A stretch of DNA of 64,000 bases from Undaria pinnatifida (GCA_012845835.1 JABAKD010000004.1:3938265-4002264); one strand, 5' to 3'. Numbered from the stretch's first letter, positions 10,948 to 23,470 are shown. Translations and numbers: made by a program. The notes: generated from the sequence alone by a model not told the origin.

Positions 10948-11190
10948 GCTTTTTTTTATTTGCACGTGAATTCAATGGCGATTTATGTATGGCGGCTCCC
11001 CGTGTATGTGCAGGTCCGCACAAAACGGCGGTTGCGCTGCCCAGACCAACACGACCCCAGACCTGACCCTAACCCCAACCCTAGCCGTAACCGTAACCGT
11101 AACCAGCCGTAACCCAACCCTTCGGGGGGCTCGAGGTCTGCTCTCGAGGTCGACAGGGGCTGTGCTGAGTTTGTGTGCAAATCTGAAAAC
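10948..11190 (+). repeat. Dispersed repeat with telomere-like tract, copy 2
   Basis: Second copy of 18-215. The C-rich tract here reads CCCTAACCCC, CCCTAGCC, then several CGTAAC units (about 11065-11125). It looks like a degenerate telomere-type array with a variant CCGTAA hexamer. Non-coding. Confidence 0.6.
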
Positions 11191-11904
11191 CTTGCACGTA
11201 CGCACAATTAAACGCCTGGTGCTCGTACCCGGTACGCTAGCATTTTATTTGCTTCATACCTTGATTAATTGCGATTGTTTGGTTTACTCCGTCGCACAAT
11301 CTGTGACCACACAATAATACAACTGCAATAATAAGTTGTAGACTATATGCCACCGCAAAATTCAAAACATGAGCAAGTACCGTTTGGAAATGATGACAAT
11401 TTTGTAAATCATCCAGGCGCTGCAAACGTTAAGATACACCCGAAATCTCCGGAATTCCTCCTCGACATGCGGTATTTTTGCAACTTGTCGCTTGTCTCGC
11501 TCGGCATCCGTCCGCGTTCACGTCGACGTGCGGAACGGACACGGCAGGGCGAGGGGCGTTGGAGCCGCCCCCCCAAGGCGGCGCTCGAACGAAGTTGTTT
11601 GACGGAGAATTCCAGTTCCTCGAATCGCATACTTGGGCCGAGACGAAAAAAAACTCCTGACCGAATCCCTGAAACCAAATAATGATTTAATATATACCAG
11701 TATACGGTAGTTTCCACTATGCTGCTCTTTAATATGTACAGCAGGTGGTTTATTTTGTTTATTCCCCCGCTTTATTTAATATCGGGAGAAATAGGAATAC
11801 AGAGTATTACTAGTTATCTAATATGTTGATATTAGTGTATTAATGCAGGATTCGAGAATAAAAGTCGGCTACTTTTAAAAATTTCGTTCATATATATATT
11901 TTTA

Positions 11905-12690
11905 TTATATGTGACCTAAACCTCTTGAAAACCCTCCCCCCCCCCCGCCTTGTTTTCCCTTTTGTTTTTCTTCCTCGCGTTCTCTTGCTTAAACGCCCCA
12001 CCTACTATCGAAATCCGCCAGAGTAATAAACTTTTCCACGCCCTGGATATCGCCTCGTTATCGTTTCAGAGCCGTCCATGCCGCTGCTGCAATTCCCACC
12101 CACCCCCGTCCCCAACGCCCCCTCCTTCCCCACCACCCGCACTATCGCCTAGACCTAGCACCACGCGTATAGCAAACAAACCCCGACATCTGTGCGACCT
12201 AAAGCCCTCCCCCCCCGCCCCCGCCCCCCCCCCCGCCACAATTTCCCCCCCCTCCCCCACAAGAAATAATTATAGTTTCCACGCACAAATTGACCTGCCC
12301 CACCCGTCCCCTCCCCCCCCCTCCCCCCCTCCCGCCCCTCTTTTGATCAAAATCAGGCCCCCACGTCCTTAAAAACTCCGCCCTCCCCTCACCGGATATT
12401 CGACAGGATTCACTTGATAAACTGATGCATTTCCTTCCACAGCTGTCAGATTTTGTCCCCCTTAGAAACGGGTTTTATAGTTTCCGCGCACAGACTGCCT
12501 AACATCACCCTGAACATCACCCTGTTGACACTGATAGCTGCACTGCTGTAGTTGCAAGGGGAGTCGCCGACCTATATCCTTAATGAGGACACACAACCCG
12601 TAATACGCGCGATCGGAGTATCACACACAGCTTGCAAAGATGAGTTTCGACAAAATATTCGATCTAACAGCTGGAGTGTATTTTTATTTT
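11905..12690 (+). repeat. Direct copy of the 9259-10020 segment
   Basis: About 785 bp match 9259-10020 in the same order: CTAAACCTCTTGAAA start, AACGCCCC module, C-rich stretch, TTTTGATCAAAA, and the start of family F. Small indels occur mainly in C homopolymers. After the shared ACAGCTGGAGTGTA the present copy forms an imperfect fold-back with 12705-12790. Confidence 0.65.
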
Positions 12691-12870
12691 TATCATAAAA
12701 ATTGAAAACGTCAGTTGTGAGTACGAACGATGGAATTTGGTTGAAACTCGACTTTTTGCAAGCTGCGTGGTACATACATCTAAGTTTCACTTCGTAATAC
12801 GAGTACAGCAGTAGTAGTTGCCCAAAATTGACGGAAGGTCGTTCGCGAGTGTTATATACTCCGAGTAATT

Positions 12871-13050
12871 ACTTTTTATATGTTTCTGGTGGAGGCCTCA
12901 ATTGCGTCAGCTGTGATATATGCGTGTTATTACCACCTTTGGTTTGTGTTTTTTCCCTGGGGAATTCCTCAGCTCCAGAGTGACTGGACCCTCTTCTGTG
13001 ACCACGGACTTGATTGTGCGAGTTAATGTCAGAAAAAAAAAAATAATAAT
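12871..13050 (+). mobile_element. 5'-truncated LINE tail
   Basis: About 160 bp match the LINE 3' end at 4606-4765. The match ends in GAGTTAATGTCAG followed by an A-rich/AAT tail, as expected for a very short 5'-truncated insertion of the same LINE family. Confidence 0.6.
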
Positions 13051-15585
13051 AATACTCATGAAAAGTTTTTTTTTTTTTTTGCGCACACTTCTGCTTTTTT
13101 ACAGCTTCTGGATAAGCCGTGGTCACATGTGTCGTCACTTCTTCCCCCCCGGTTCTCGCCTTAAATTTTTATCGCGCACAGGGTTCAGCAATCCCACTGC
13201 TCGTCGATTTGTCATCGAGTGTTATGTTTGCCCCAGAGGGCAATCCATACCTTGGGATGAACTATAGACTACTGGGTGTACCAAGTAACTGTCGAAGAAG
13301 TGAATACAGCGTGCATGTAGTACGTGGTGGGTGGATGGATGGTGCTCTTCAAAAACCAGGATCCGTCATGCTCGTATTTTATGGCAACGATACGAGTATA
13401 TTTCCCAACACCGCCCGTACCATTTTCTTCGTCGTGTGTGCACCTGAAACCGGTTCGGTACCTCGTGCGTCACCTGGTATAATATCATTCGGGGCCAGGT
13501 CCCGACATGCATATATTATCAGGTGCATACAACAGTACGCGATATGACGACGACTAGTACACTCCAGTCACTACCACCCACGGCGATGCCTGCTGCACCC
13601 AACGATGCCTGCTGGCGCCTGTTGTGGTCGGCGTGGGTAGGATCATAGGATAGGTAGGATAGGGTCTGTTGGTTTGATCGATGATGCGAACGGCCAGTTC
13701 ACTTACCGCTGCGTCCTTCGTCGATGCCACCGACTTCACATCACGGCGAATGGCAGATCCGTAGTCACTCGGGGAGCGGTAGGCTCCGCGGTATGGCAGG
13801 ACAGAAGAGGCCGACTGGAGAGCTCTTCGAGATTGCACGAGGCGTAGCGGCGCAATGGCATTGGTTATGCGGGGAGAGAAGCCAGGTAGCAGACGAGTAG
13901 ACCCTGCGCGGCGTCAACAGCATCATGATTTATTTTTTACTTGATTTTAGAGTGGGTTGATCATTGCCGAAGGAATATATATACATGTGTGTCGAGTCAG
14001 CCTGCAGCACAGCTGTAGCAGCAGCAGTATGACAGGATCATCCTCAGCAGCGTGCGCTTCTTGCAGCACGATACCTACCGATGTAGACTTTAATATAGCG
14101 ACCGTTTAATCATTAAAATTAATATAAAACGTTCTAAACGTTTCAACCCAATGAAGAGTCTTCGAGAACAAAAAGCTGATCCACACGTCGTTGGTCCTCA
14201 ACTCTGTACTGCTTGCTGCGAAATCACACAGCAGTAAGCACGAATGAAAGCTGATGTACTGCGGTAGTACAACCTGTACATGAGGGCTCAAGCTTCAAGC
14301 AAGCACGCTATTCGATCGATGCGGCTGGTGGCGGCTGAAGCAAAGCCGTCATCAAGGCTCCGGCACAACCAAAAATCTTGACACAAAACCAGAAACACTC
14401 ACCAGTAGACAGGTTGAACAAGTCTTACGTCTTGTGTAATATTTCAAACACAGACTATTATTATTTATAGTATCATAGACAAGATATTCAAATCTTATTA
14501 CATGGTGCGGAGTATACGAGAGAGGACAGAAAGAAGATCTCACCCGCGCAAGCCAGGGACGAGAGCAAACGGTCTGCTGCGCTGACTCGAAGCATCTTGT
14601 TCCGCGAAGATAGCGTTGACCCACACACGTGACAAAAGTAAAACGGAGTGAATGTAGCCGTTAAGCACGCTGTTCTTGGTCTGTCTGTGCTAGACTATCA
14701 CGGCCTCTCTCGCTCTCCTCTCGATCTGTGAGCATCGAGCTATCTGATGATGGTATTTTACACGTACGCGCAAAAAAATTATGCGTGTGCGGGAGAAACG
14801 GCACGTTCAACCTCCCATAACAACACCCCATCTCCACACCCAAAAACTTCTGAACCTTTTCAAGATTCTTTTTTATTTCGGTAAAAAAACAAAAAACCAT
14901 CGTACCGAACGATACGAATGAACCCGAACGACCCCGACCACCCCTGATGGCGACTACATATATGACATACATACATAATGCATGCATTTACATTGTAGGG
15001 CCTGATCCATTATTATGTGGGCATAGTTATTGACATAATTGGCTCTAGGGGTCATAGACAAAGCCTTGAGTTAATTTTTGAGCCAAGGGGTGGCAAAATA
15101 GGCGAAATTCGGGACAATAAGGTGGCAAAACGAGCGAATGGCAGCAATAATAGAGTTCCTACAAAGGCTCCGCATGGGTGCCGGCATACGCCGCACCCAT
15201 GCTTTCGGGAAGGAGGGCAGGGCAGCACTTCGAATTGTTCGATTCAATACTTGGTAAAAAAGGTCACCACACACTATCAATCAATCATATTCTGCGCGTA
15301 CGGTATGTAAGGTATAATGCCATGAGTGCGATACAGACTAACAATCATAACAATGTACTACCTGGTACATATTAGTAGTTACAGTTTTTCAAGTGAATCC
15401 GATGCCGAGCTTCATTCATCAGATTTCGATCGGATAAATCCGAGCACACGACGACTGACTTTTCGTTTTATCGGAGACCTTTTTTTGTTCTATTTTAAAA
15501 TTGTCCTAAAATTGTAAATTTCCATACATTGTATTTTTTGTGAAATTTGTCTTGTAATACGAGGGTGTTCAGTCATGATTAGGAA
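13051..15585. other. Region without a recognised gene
   Basis: I recognise no protein domain, structural RNA or mobile-element enzyme here. A 142-codon plus-strand frame at 13119-13547 has no familiar motif. A candidate minus-strand exon at 13707-13838 is listed separately. CAG-type trinucleotides occur near 14005-14060. The AT content is higher than in the flanking elements, so unannotated host gene sequence is possible. Confidence 0.4.
13707..13838 (-). CDS. Possible first coding exon of an unknown gene
   Basis: An ATG at 13838 (minus strand) opens a 44-codon stretch that is rich in Arg, Ser and Ala and poor in acidic residues. It ends at a good 5' splice donor, GTAAGT (13701-13706 on the complementary strand). 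The composition would fit an organelle-targeting N-terminus, but that is only an impression. I could not identify the next exon or a family. It could equally be a chance frame. Confidence 0.2.
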
Positions 15586-15789
15586 TTTGGTCTCCTCTTC
15601 ACGAAAATATGCGTGTTCATTAATATCATGGTGTTCCCCCGCCCCGCGGGGGAGGGTGGGGGGGGTGGAAACTGACGGCTCACCCTCGTCCGGTTTTCCT
15701 TGCCCCCCTCTCCCTCCCCCGCTCCCTCTCCCGGCTATTGTACGCGGCTGACCTGCCCCCCTTCCCGACAGATAACCTCAACAACCAGA
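15586..15789 (-). repeat. Split direct repeat B, outer copy (element 2)
   Basis: 204 bp identical in length to 16237-16440, offset 651 bp. Both start at TTTGGTCTCC and end at CAACAACCAGA on the plus strand. It forms the outer end of the element, next to non-repeated DNA at 15585. Confidence 0.85.
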
Positions 15790-15932
15790 AGCCCCCCCCC
15801 CGCGAAGGCACGCACACACCGGAAGATGAAGGAATCAATCCCTGCCCTTCCTTCCTTCCCTCCTCTCGCCCCCCCTCCCCCTCCCTCCGCTTTAGCCCTC
15901 CTGCTCGTGAAGCAATCGGGTGGGAGGGTGGG

Positions 15933-16236
15933 AGATTGCGATTGGTGTCTCCCCGTGCCACCTCTCTACCCCTATGCTCCTGCCGACGTGTTCTCCCTAC
16001 TGCTACTGCTGCTGCTGTCGCTGCTGCGTGGGCGCTACTCCCTTCTTCCTCTACCGGTTGTTGTGTCCGATACTCGCTGCTGGTGTGCTGCTGGTGTGCT
16101 ACGTTGTTGCTGCTGAGGTCCTCCTATTTTCCGCTATTCCTTCCCCTGGAACCACCCCCCCCCCCCTATGCTACCCGGTTCTCCGATATTTCCTCTTCGT
16201 TCCGCCAAACTCCAGACTGTTCCGACATTCTTACAT
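15933..16236 (-). repeat. Split direct repeat A, inner copy (element 2)
   Basis: About 304 bp match 23166-23470 nearly perfectly, differing mainly in the length of a C run. It abuts the inner B copy at 16237, giving the B-A junction expected in these elements. Confidence 0.85.
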
Positions 16237-16440
16237 TTTGGTCTCCTCTTCACGAAAATATGCGTGTTCATTAATATCATGGTGTTCCCCCGCCCCGCGG
16301 GGGAGGGTGGGGGGGGTGGAAACTGACGGCTCACCCTCGTCCGGTTTTCCTTGCCCCCCTCTCCCTCCCCCGCTCCCTCTCCCGGCTATTGTACGCGGCT
16401 GACCTGCCCCCCTTCCCGACAGATAACCTCAACAACCAGA
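16237..16440 (-). repeat. Split direct repeat B, inner copy (element 2)
   Basis: Matches 15586-15789. On the minus strand it immediately precedes repeat A (16236-15933) and follows the recombinase remnant. Confidence 0.85.
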
Positions 16441-16589
16441 GCCCATTCGGAAGCCGCGTTCTACGCCCGCGCCTACGCTATTCTACCCTCGCCCCCGCCC
16501 CCCCCCCCCCCATCTCGTCCCTTGCCCCGGCTATCTGCCCGGCGCTCCTGACCTCCCTACCGATATCCTTGACACCCAAAGGGGGTATT

Positions 16590-17700
16590 CCATATTCGAT
16601 CTCACGTACCCCATGAATGCCTGCGCCGCCAACCTTCCTTCTATCTTGATCACCCACGGCTATGTTCCCATCTCCGCCAGCCTTGTCGCTCTCCCTATCC
16701 TTCAGGAGTGCAGCGCGAATTCCTCTGGAACCAGCTCTCCCACTGCCCCCTTCCCTTGCTTCTTCCATTTCCTCCCAGCCCGCTCCTTAAGCAAATCATC
16801 GCTTGCCCTTTCGTCCATACCTTCCATCATCGCCCGCTACTGTATGTCATCGGCGGGGCGTTTCCCCCCCCCCGGAACCGTCCTCGCGTAGTAGCCTACT
16901 AGCTCCGCCATCAGATCCACTACGTTCCCTTCCACCCCCCCCCCCGACCCCCCCCAGATCCTTTAGTTCTCACGGCTACCGCGCCTTGTCTCCCCTGGTC
17001 TCCCTTCCCCCCCCTTGAAACGGACCCCCACCGTATCCGCGGCTTCCTTCCCTCCCGGTCCCAGCTGCACCCCTTTCTCGAAGAAAGCCACATCCCCCCG
17101 ACTCAAGCAGTAAACCTCATGCACCTTTCCTCTTCCTCCGCGAATAGTTCCGAGGCCTTCAGCAGCAGCTGATACGTCAGTGCCAGCTCGATCCCCACGA
17201 TCCTCCCCCCTACCCCCCACGCGCCGATACTCTCCTCCAACACTCTGATCATCTCCCACGTCAGCGGCCTCCTTACCCGTGCCTGGTTCCTCGCCTCCGC
17301 ATGCGCCCTCCTGATTCCTTTCTTCACTCCCTGAATCCTGAAGTGCTGCAGCGGCAGAGACAGCCGCCCCACTGCTCGTGATAAAGTTAACCGCCACTCC
17401 TTTGCATTCTCCTCCTACACCCCTCCCCCCCGCCCCGCTTGCCCCCGCCGGTTGCCCTCTTCGCCCCCCCCCCCCCCCCCCCTTCTCCCTCTCCCAGCCC
17501 TCCCTCGCACCCCCCCATCCATGTATAGGGGCGCCATGTCCAGCCACGCCCGCGTTGCTTTGAACTCCGGTACTGGTAGAGGCCCGGCCTCTTCCGCCGT
17601 CGGCCACGTGTTCACCCTCCGCTTCATCCTCAGCGCTTGCGCCCCCACCTCTTCCCCCAACTCCGCTAGGTCCATCTTGAACCGCGTCACGAACCGTCCC
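16590..17700 (-). pseudogene. Tyrosine recombinase (integrase) of DIRS-like element 2, broken
   Basis: Several minus-strand frames together resemble the recombinase of the neighbouring element. NQARVRRPLTWEM and a LLKASELFAEEE helix lie at 17372-17103, and VYCLSRGDVAFFEKGVQLG lies in a second frame near 17080. The catalytic C-terminal part, LHS-stop-RIGRATRLAEMG then EGR and MGYVRSN, lies at about 16720-16597 in a third frame. The His-x-x-Arg and terminal Tyr of tyrosine recombinases are therefore still visible, but at least two stops and several frameshifts interrupt it. The enzyme would integrate a circular cDNA without a target duplication. It is surely inactive here. Confidence 0.7.
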
Positions 17701-17765
17701 CTCCTCTCCCCCCTTTCTCTCGCCCATTCAGATGCAGCTTGCTCAGCTGCAGAAGCCACGGCACC

Positions 17766-18991
17766 CTTCCCAACGCCCACCCCACCTTCTCCAAGCCCAC
17801 TCCTATATTTATCCACATCTCTCCCCCCACACCAGCCACGACCCCCAACCGTCGATCTCCTTTCATCTGCGTCTTCCCCCTGTCTTCCCCAGGCGCTCCA
17901 TAGCACCCTCCACAGTAGGGGCACCTCCCGTTCTGCCTTATGCAGCTCGTGCGCGGTTCCGTTGCTGCGCTCTTTCCTTCCTCTCTCCCAAATGGCTCCC
18001 TTTCCACGCCTCACCCCTTCGGCCCCGTTGCCGCAGGCTCACCTTCCATGAACGTGTGCGGTCCCGTTGCCGCTCACTCCCCCCCTTTCTCTTTGCGCGA
18101 CCCCTTTCTCCGCCCTTTCCCCGTCCTGGCCGTTCTCCCTCGTCGCCCCTCAGCCCCCTTTTCTTTGCCTCGTCGTTCCCCGTTCTGTGTGGCCCCTCTG
18201 CCGCGTTCTCCCTCGTCTGGTCGTGTACGTCCCAGTTTCCGCACCCCCCCCCTCGTCCCCTTCTTGCGCGGTTCGTTGTCACATTCCCCCCCTGCCGTGT
18301 CGTGTACGGCCCCGTTGCCGCGTCCCCGCCCCCCCCTGGTCGTGTACGGCCACACTGCCGCACACCTCTTCCCCCTTCCTTCCCAACGCCCACCCCAACT
18401 TCCCCAAGCCCACTCCTATATTTATCCACATCTCTCCCCCCACACCAGCCACGACCCCCAACCGTCGATCTCCTTTCATCTGCGTCTTGCCCCTGTCTTC
18501 CCCAGGCGCTCCATAGCGCCCCTCCACAGTAGGGGCACCTCCCGTTCTGCCTTATGCAGCTCGTGCGCGGTTCCGTTGCTGCGCTCTTTCCCTCCTCTCT
18601 CCCAAATGGCTCCCTTTCCACGCCTCACCCCTTCGGCCCCGTTGCCGCAGGCTCACCTTCCATGAACGTGTGTGGTCCCGTTGCCGCTCACTCCCCCCCT
18701 TTCTCTTTGCGCGACCCCTTTCTCCGCCCTTTTTTCCCGTCCTGGCCGTTCTCCCTCGTCGCCCCTAAGCCCCCTTTTCTTTGCCTCGTCGTTCCCCGTT
18801 CTGTGTGGCCCCTCTGCCGCGTTCTCCCCTCGTCTGGTCGTGTACGTCCCAGTTTCCGCACCCCCCCCCTCGTCCCCTTCTTGCGCGGTTCGTTGTCACA
18901 TTCCCCCCCTGCCGTGTCGTGTACGGCCCTGTTGCCGCGTCCCCGCCCCCCCCTGGTCGTGTACGGCCACACTGCCGCACACCTCTTCCCC
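17766..18991. repeat. 613-bp tandem duplication
   Basis: A unit with TCCTATATTTATCCACATCT at 17800 recurs at 18413, and one with CATGAACGTGTG at 18049 recurs at 18662, giving a period of about 613 bp. Together they span two copies. The unit includes a minus-strand CPYCGG-containing frame upstream of the recombinase. Later differences are mostly homopolymer indels. Confidence 0.75.
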
Positions 18992-21900
18992 CTCCTTGCG
19001 CGGCCCCTTGCCGCGTCCCCCCCCCCCGACCCGGTCGTGTACGGCCCCGCTGCCGCCCCCCCCTTCCTAGTTTACGCGGCCCCGTTTCCGCGTTCCTTCC
19101 CCCGCTTGGTCGTGTACAGGCCGTTGCCGCACCCCCCCCCCCACCCCCTTTGTTTGCGCGGCCCCTTTGCCGTGCCCCCCCCCCCCGCCTGGTCGCGCAT
19201 GACCCCGTTGTCGCACGCCTCTCCCCCCTTCTCGCGCGGCCCCATTGCCGCATCCCACCCCCGACAAGCTCGTGTACGGCCCCGTTGCCGCGCACCTCCC
19301 CCACTTCTTGCGCGTCTCCGTTGCCACGCCCGTTGACCAGGTCGTGAACGGCCCCGTTGCCGCATGTATCCCCCCCTTTCTTGCGCGGCCCCGTTGTCAC
19401 GTCCTACCCCCGACAAGGTCGTGTATGGCCCCGCTGCCTCACACCTCTCCCTCCTTTTTGCGCGGCCCCGTTGCTGCGTCCCCTCCGTGACCAGGTCGTG
19501 CTCCCCCCCCCCGGCAAAGTCGTGAACGACCCCGTTGCCCCCCCCCTCCCCCCCCCCCGCCCCCTGTTTGCGCGGTCCCCTTTCCGCGCCCCCCCCCAAG
19601 CCTGGTTGTGTACAGCCCCGTTACCGCACCCCCACCCCCCCTTCATTTGTGCGGCCTCCTTGCCGCATTATCTCCCGTGCCTGGTCGTCTACGACCCCGT
19701 TGTTGCACCCCCCTTCCCCCCCACGATGCCACGTTCACGCCCCCGGGCGGCTTATTCGTGTACGACCCTGTTGCAGCCCCTACCCCCCCCCCCCCGCCCC
19801 CCCCCCTTCTTTGCGCGGCCCCGTTGCCCCCCCCCCCCCCCCCCCATCCTGGTGAAGTACGGCCACGCTGCCGCACACCTTTCACCCCTTCTTGGGCGGC
19901 CCCGCCGCCGCGTGCCAGCCCCGACCAGGTCGTGTACAGTCCCGTTGCCGCCCCTTCCCCCCCCCCCTAGTTTACGCGGCCCCGTTTCCGCGTTCCTTCC
20001 CCCGTTTTGTCGTGTACGGCCCGTTGCCCACCCCCCCCCCCCCCCCTTTTGCTCGGCCCCGTTGCCGTGTCCCCACCCTACCTGCTCGTGCGTGACCCCG
20101 TTGTCGCACGCCTTCCCCTTTCTTGCACGGCCCCGTTGCCGCATCCCACCCCCGACAAGGTCGTGTACGGCCCCGTTGCCGCATCCCACCCCGGACAAGG
20201 TCGTGTACGGCCCCGTTGCCGCACACCCCCCCTTTCTTGTGCGGCCCCGTAGCCGCGCCCCCCGACCAGGTCGTGAACGGCCCCGTTGCCGCATCCCACC
20301 CCGGACAAGGTCGTGTACGGCCCCGTTGCCGCACACCCCCCCTTTCTTGCACGGCCCCGTTGCCGCATCCCACCCCCGACAAGGTCGTATACGGTCCCGT
20401 TGCCGCACACTCCCCCTTTCTTGCGCGGCCCCGTAGCCACGCCCCCCGGCCAGGTGGTGAACGGCCCCGTTGCCGCATCCCACCCCGGACAAGGTCGTGT
20501 ACGGCCCCGTTGCCGCACACCCCCCCTTTCTTGCACGGCCCCGTTGCCGCATCCCACCCCCGACAAGGTCGTGAACGGCCCTGTTGCCGCGCACCCCCCC
20601 TTTCTTGCGCGGCCCCGTGGCCGCGCCCCCCCGACCAAGTCGTGAACGGCCCCGTTGCCGCATCCCACCCCCGACAAGGTCGTGTACGGCCCCGTTGCCG
20701 CACACTCCCCCTTTCTTGCGCGGCCCCGTAGCCACGCCCCCCGGCCAGGTGGTGAACGGCCCCGTTGCCGCATCCCACCCCGGACAAGGTCGTGTACGGC
20801 CCCGTTGCCGCACACCCCCCCTTTCTTGCGCGGCCCCGTAGCCGCGCCCCCCGACCAGATCGTGAACGGCCCCGTTGCCGCCCACGCCCCCCCCCCTTTT
20901 TTTTCCCGCGCGGCCCCGTTGCCGCGTTCCCCCCCCCCTTGGTCGTGTACGGCCCCATCGCCGCCCACTCCCACCCCCTTTCATTTCGCGGCCCCGTTGC
21001 CGCGTTTCCCCCGGCCTGAACGTGCGCGACCCCTTTGTCGCGCACCCCCCGTTTGTTTGAGCCCGCGGCCTCACCGCCGTCGCTCTGCGCGGCCCCGTTG
21101 CCGCGTCCCCTCCCGGACTGATCGTCGTGTGCAGCCCCGTTGCTGCACACGCACCCCCCCTTTATTTGCGCGGCCCCGTTGCCGCGCTTCCCCCAGGCCG
21201 GGTCGTGTACGGTCCCGTTACCGCACACCACCCCCCACACGTTTTGCGTGGCCCCTTTGCCTCGCACCCCCATTTGCTAAAACCCGCGGCCTGGCCGCCG
21301 TCGCCCTGCGCGGCCCCGTCGCCACGTTCGTTCCCTACCTGATTGTGTGCGGCCCCGTTGCCGCACACACACCCCCGTTTTCTTTGCGCGGCCCCGTTGC
21401 CGTGCTTACCCCCGGCCGGGTCGTGTACGGTCTCGTTGCCGTACACGCCCCCCCCCCCCCCTTTTCACGGCCCTTTCTCCGCGCACCCCCCCGTTTATTT
21501 GAGCTCGCGGCCTGGCCGCCGTCGCTCCCCCCTTTTCCCAGTTCGGTACTTCTTATTCGCGGCCTTCCCGCCCCGATACCCCTAGCTTCTCCTTCCTGTT
21601 CCTGTCCGGTTCTTTCCCCGTACCCTCCTTCCCCCCTTCCTCTCGCGCGCCCTATCCCCCGTGTTCATTTATCCCCTTCGTCACCTACTGTCTTTCCCTT
21701 TCCTTTCCGTATTTTTCTTCCTGTTCCTGTTCCCCTTTGTTTTTCCCCTCTGTTGTTCCCCTAAAATTCTTCGCGCGCTTTACGTCAATATGTGGTTGCT
21801 CTGCGCGGCTCCGTCGCCGCGTTCTTTCCCGACCTGGTTGTGTGCGGCCCCGTTGCCGCACACCCCCCCCTCTTTCCTTTTCGCGGCCCGCTGCCCCGTC
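18900..21900. repeat. GC-rich minisatellite with CGGCCCCGTTGCCGC core
   Basis: For about 3 kb, half-units of 50-65 bp alternate: GCGGCCCCGTTGCCGCG followed by a C run, then GGTCGTGTACGGCCCCGTTGCCGC followed by another C run and TTTCTTGCG. At 20120-20870 longer higher-order units recur almost unchanged. Both strands stay open in several frames, so apparent proteins of up to 440 residues (Pro/Arg or Gly/Arg rich) are artefacts of the repeat. It fills the interior of DIRS-like element 2, where the polymerase should be. Confidence 0.85.
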
Positions 21901-23165
21901 CCCCCCCGGCCGGGTCGTGAACTCTATCCTGCTCGCCCCGTCCCTCCTAGATTCATTGCCTCAACTCGCCACCCCTTCCCCCCCCCGCGCCGTTGATCTC
22001 CTGTTTTGAAAATGTCTACTTGTACGCATGTATATATTCGTGCCCCCCCCCCCAGCGACCCCCCTCCTCCCCGCCCGTTGCCACCCGCCTCATCCGTTCC
22101 GTAGCAGTCACACTTTACACCGCTATTAATAGTCTGACCAGTATATGAAGTGGTATCGTAATCTCCGAGTAATAGCAACTAGGGTTAGTAGTAGAGTGCA
22201 GTATAGCAGCATCAGCAGCAGTAGTAGTGTAGTAGTACTAGTAGTACTGGTAGTAGTAGTCGTAATAGTATTAGCGGTAGTAGTGATAGTAGCATCCTAA
22301 TAGTATTAACACTGCAAGGCCAGAATATTAACAGTACTATGCTTAGGCTGTAGACTAGTGCCGTTAGTGGTTAGTACGCGTAGCGGCTGTGGTGATATCG
22401 TGGAGCTCGTTCCAGTGACGGTAAATGTCACCGCGTCACTGCTGCGGTAAATATTAAACACAATCGCCTGGCTTTCCATGTTAAATGATTACGTTCCTAT
22501 ATTTGTTTTCCGTGGTGTTTTCCGTCCTATACCGCACCCTACTGGTATGATATACCAGAGTAGTGCACGGTCTATAATAATATAAAGACCTCGACTAGCT
22601 ATTAATAGCAGCCAATCCAACACACAATCCTGCGGATAAATATCAAATTGCCGAGGGTCCTTCCCCGGCCTCTGTCTCATACGAACTCCCCCTAATCGGA
22701 AATGTATTGGCTCCCTTTCACGTTTTGGGTTTTCTTTAGAGGCTTTTGATGTAATGCATGGCTTCAGGGAACAGATCGCTGCGCTACCCATACACTCGGG
22801 ACTCGCCTAACTGTTTGTTCTCGGTATGCGTCATGGTGTCGCAAACATGTCCTTACTCTTGAATCTCTGCGTTAACCTGCTCGTTCGGCATCCCTATACG
22901 ACCACGCTTGTACAACATTCCTTCTTCTTGTTTCTTCTCTTCTCATCCACAGCAGTCCATACAACACGCGCTCACCACGATGTGTGCTGTTCTTGGGTAG
23001 CTTGTGATCGATGACACTACTATTAATACTGTTTTACCTGCTGTATCCCTGTTCTCCTATGCTCCTGTCGTACGACCTTCCTTCTAATCTGCTGACCCTC
23101 CTGTGTTGCTGCTGCTGTTTCCATTGAAGCTGCATCATCTGTCGCACTCTCCTGCCCAGAAATGT
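21901..23165. other. Interior of element 2 without a recognised gene
   Basis: A TAG/AGT trinucleotide tract lies at 22195-22300. Elsewhere no reverse transcriptase, gag or host domain can be read. The stretch lies between the GC minisatellite and repeat A at 23166. Confidence 0.5.
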
Positions 23166-23470
23166 AGATTGCGATTGGTGTCTCCCCGTGCCACCTCTCT
23201 ACCCCTATGCTCCTGCCGACGTGTTCTCCCTACTGCTACTGCTGCTGCTGTCGCTGCTGCGTGGGCGCTACTCCCTTCTTCCTCTACCGGTTGTTGTGTC
23301 CGATACTCGCTGCTGGTGTGCTGCTGGTGTGCTACGTTGTTGCTGCTGAGGTCCTCCTATTTTCCGCTATTCCTTCCCCTGGAACCACCCCCCCCCCCCC
23401 TATGCTACCCGGTTCTCCGATATTTCCTCTTCGTTCCGCCAAACTCCAGACTGTTCCGACATTCTTACAT
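23166..23470 (-). repeat. Split direct repeat A, outer copy (element 2)
   Basis: Near-identical to 15933-16236. Its outer end at 23470 is immediately followed by the outer B repeat of element 1 (23471), so the two elements are joined without a spacer. Confidence 0.85.

Larger units (their letters stand above)
15586..23470 (-). mobile_element. DIRS/Ngaro-like retrotransposon 2, defective
   Basis: On the minus strand the order is repeat A (23470-23166), interior with a tyrosine recombinase remnant, repeat B (16440-16237), repeat A again (16236-15933), a 143-bp gap, and repeat B again (15789-15586). This is the split-direct-repeat layout of PAT/Ngaro-type tyrosine-recombinase retrotransposons (A1-ORFs-B1-A2-B2). 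No reverse transcriptase is recognisable; its place is taken by GC-rich tandem repeats. The outer end at 23470 touches the next element of the same class at 23471. Confidence 0.7.

Noticed and set aside
15700-16400. Pro/Ser-rich and Cys-rich plus-strand frames shared with 23100-23700
   Set aside because: They are read through the split direct repeats of DIRS-like element 2. Repetition reflects the repeats, not a gene family.
18060-21760. Several very long plus- and minus-strand open frames (up to 440 codons)
   Set aside because: They run through the CGGCCCCGTTGCCGC minisatellite and C-rich tracts, are open in many frames at once and encode only Pro/Arg or Gly/Arg repeats. They are artefacts of GC-rich repeats without stops.
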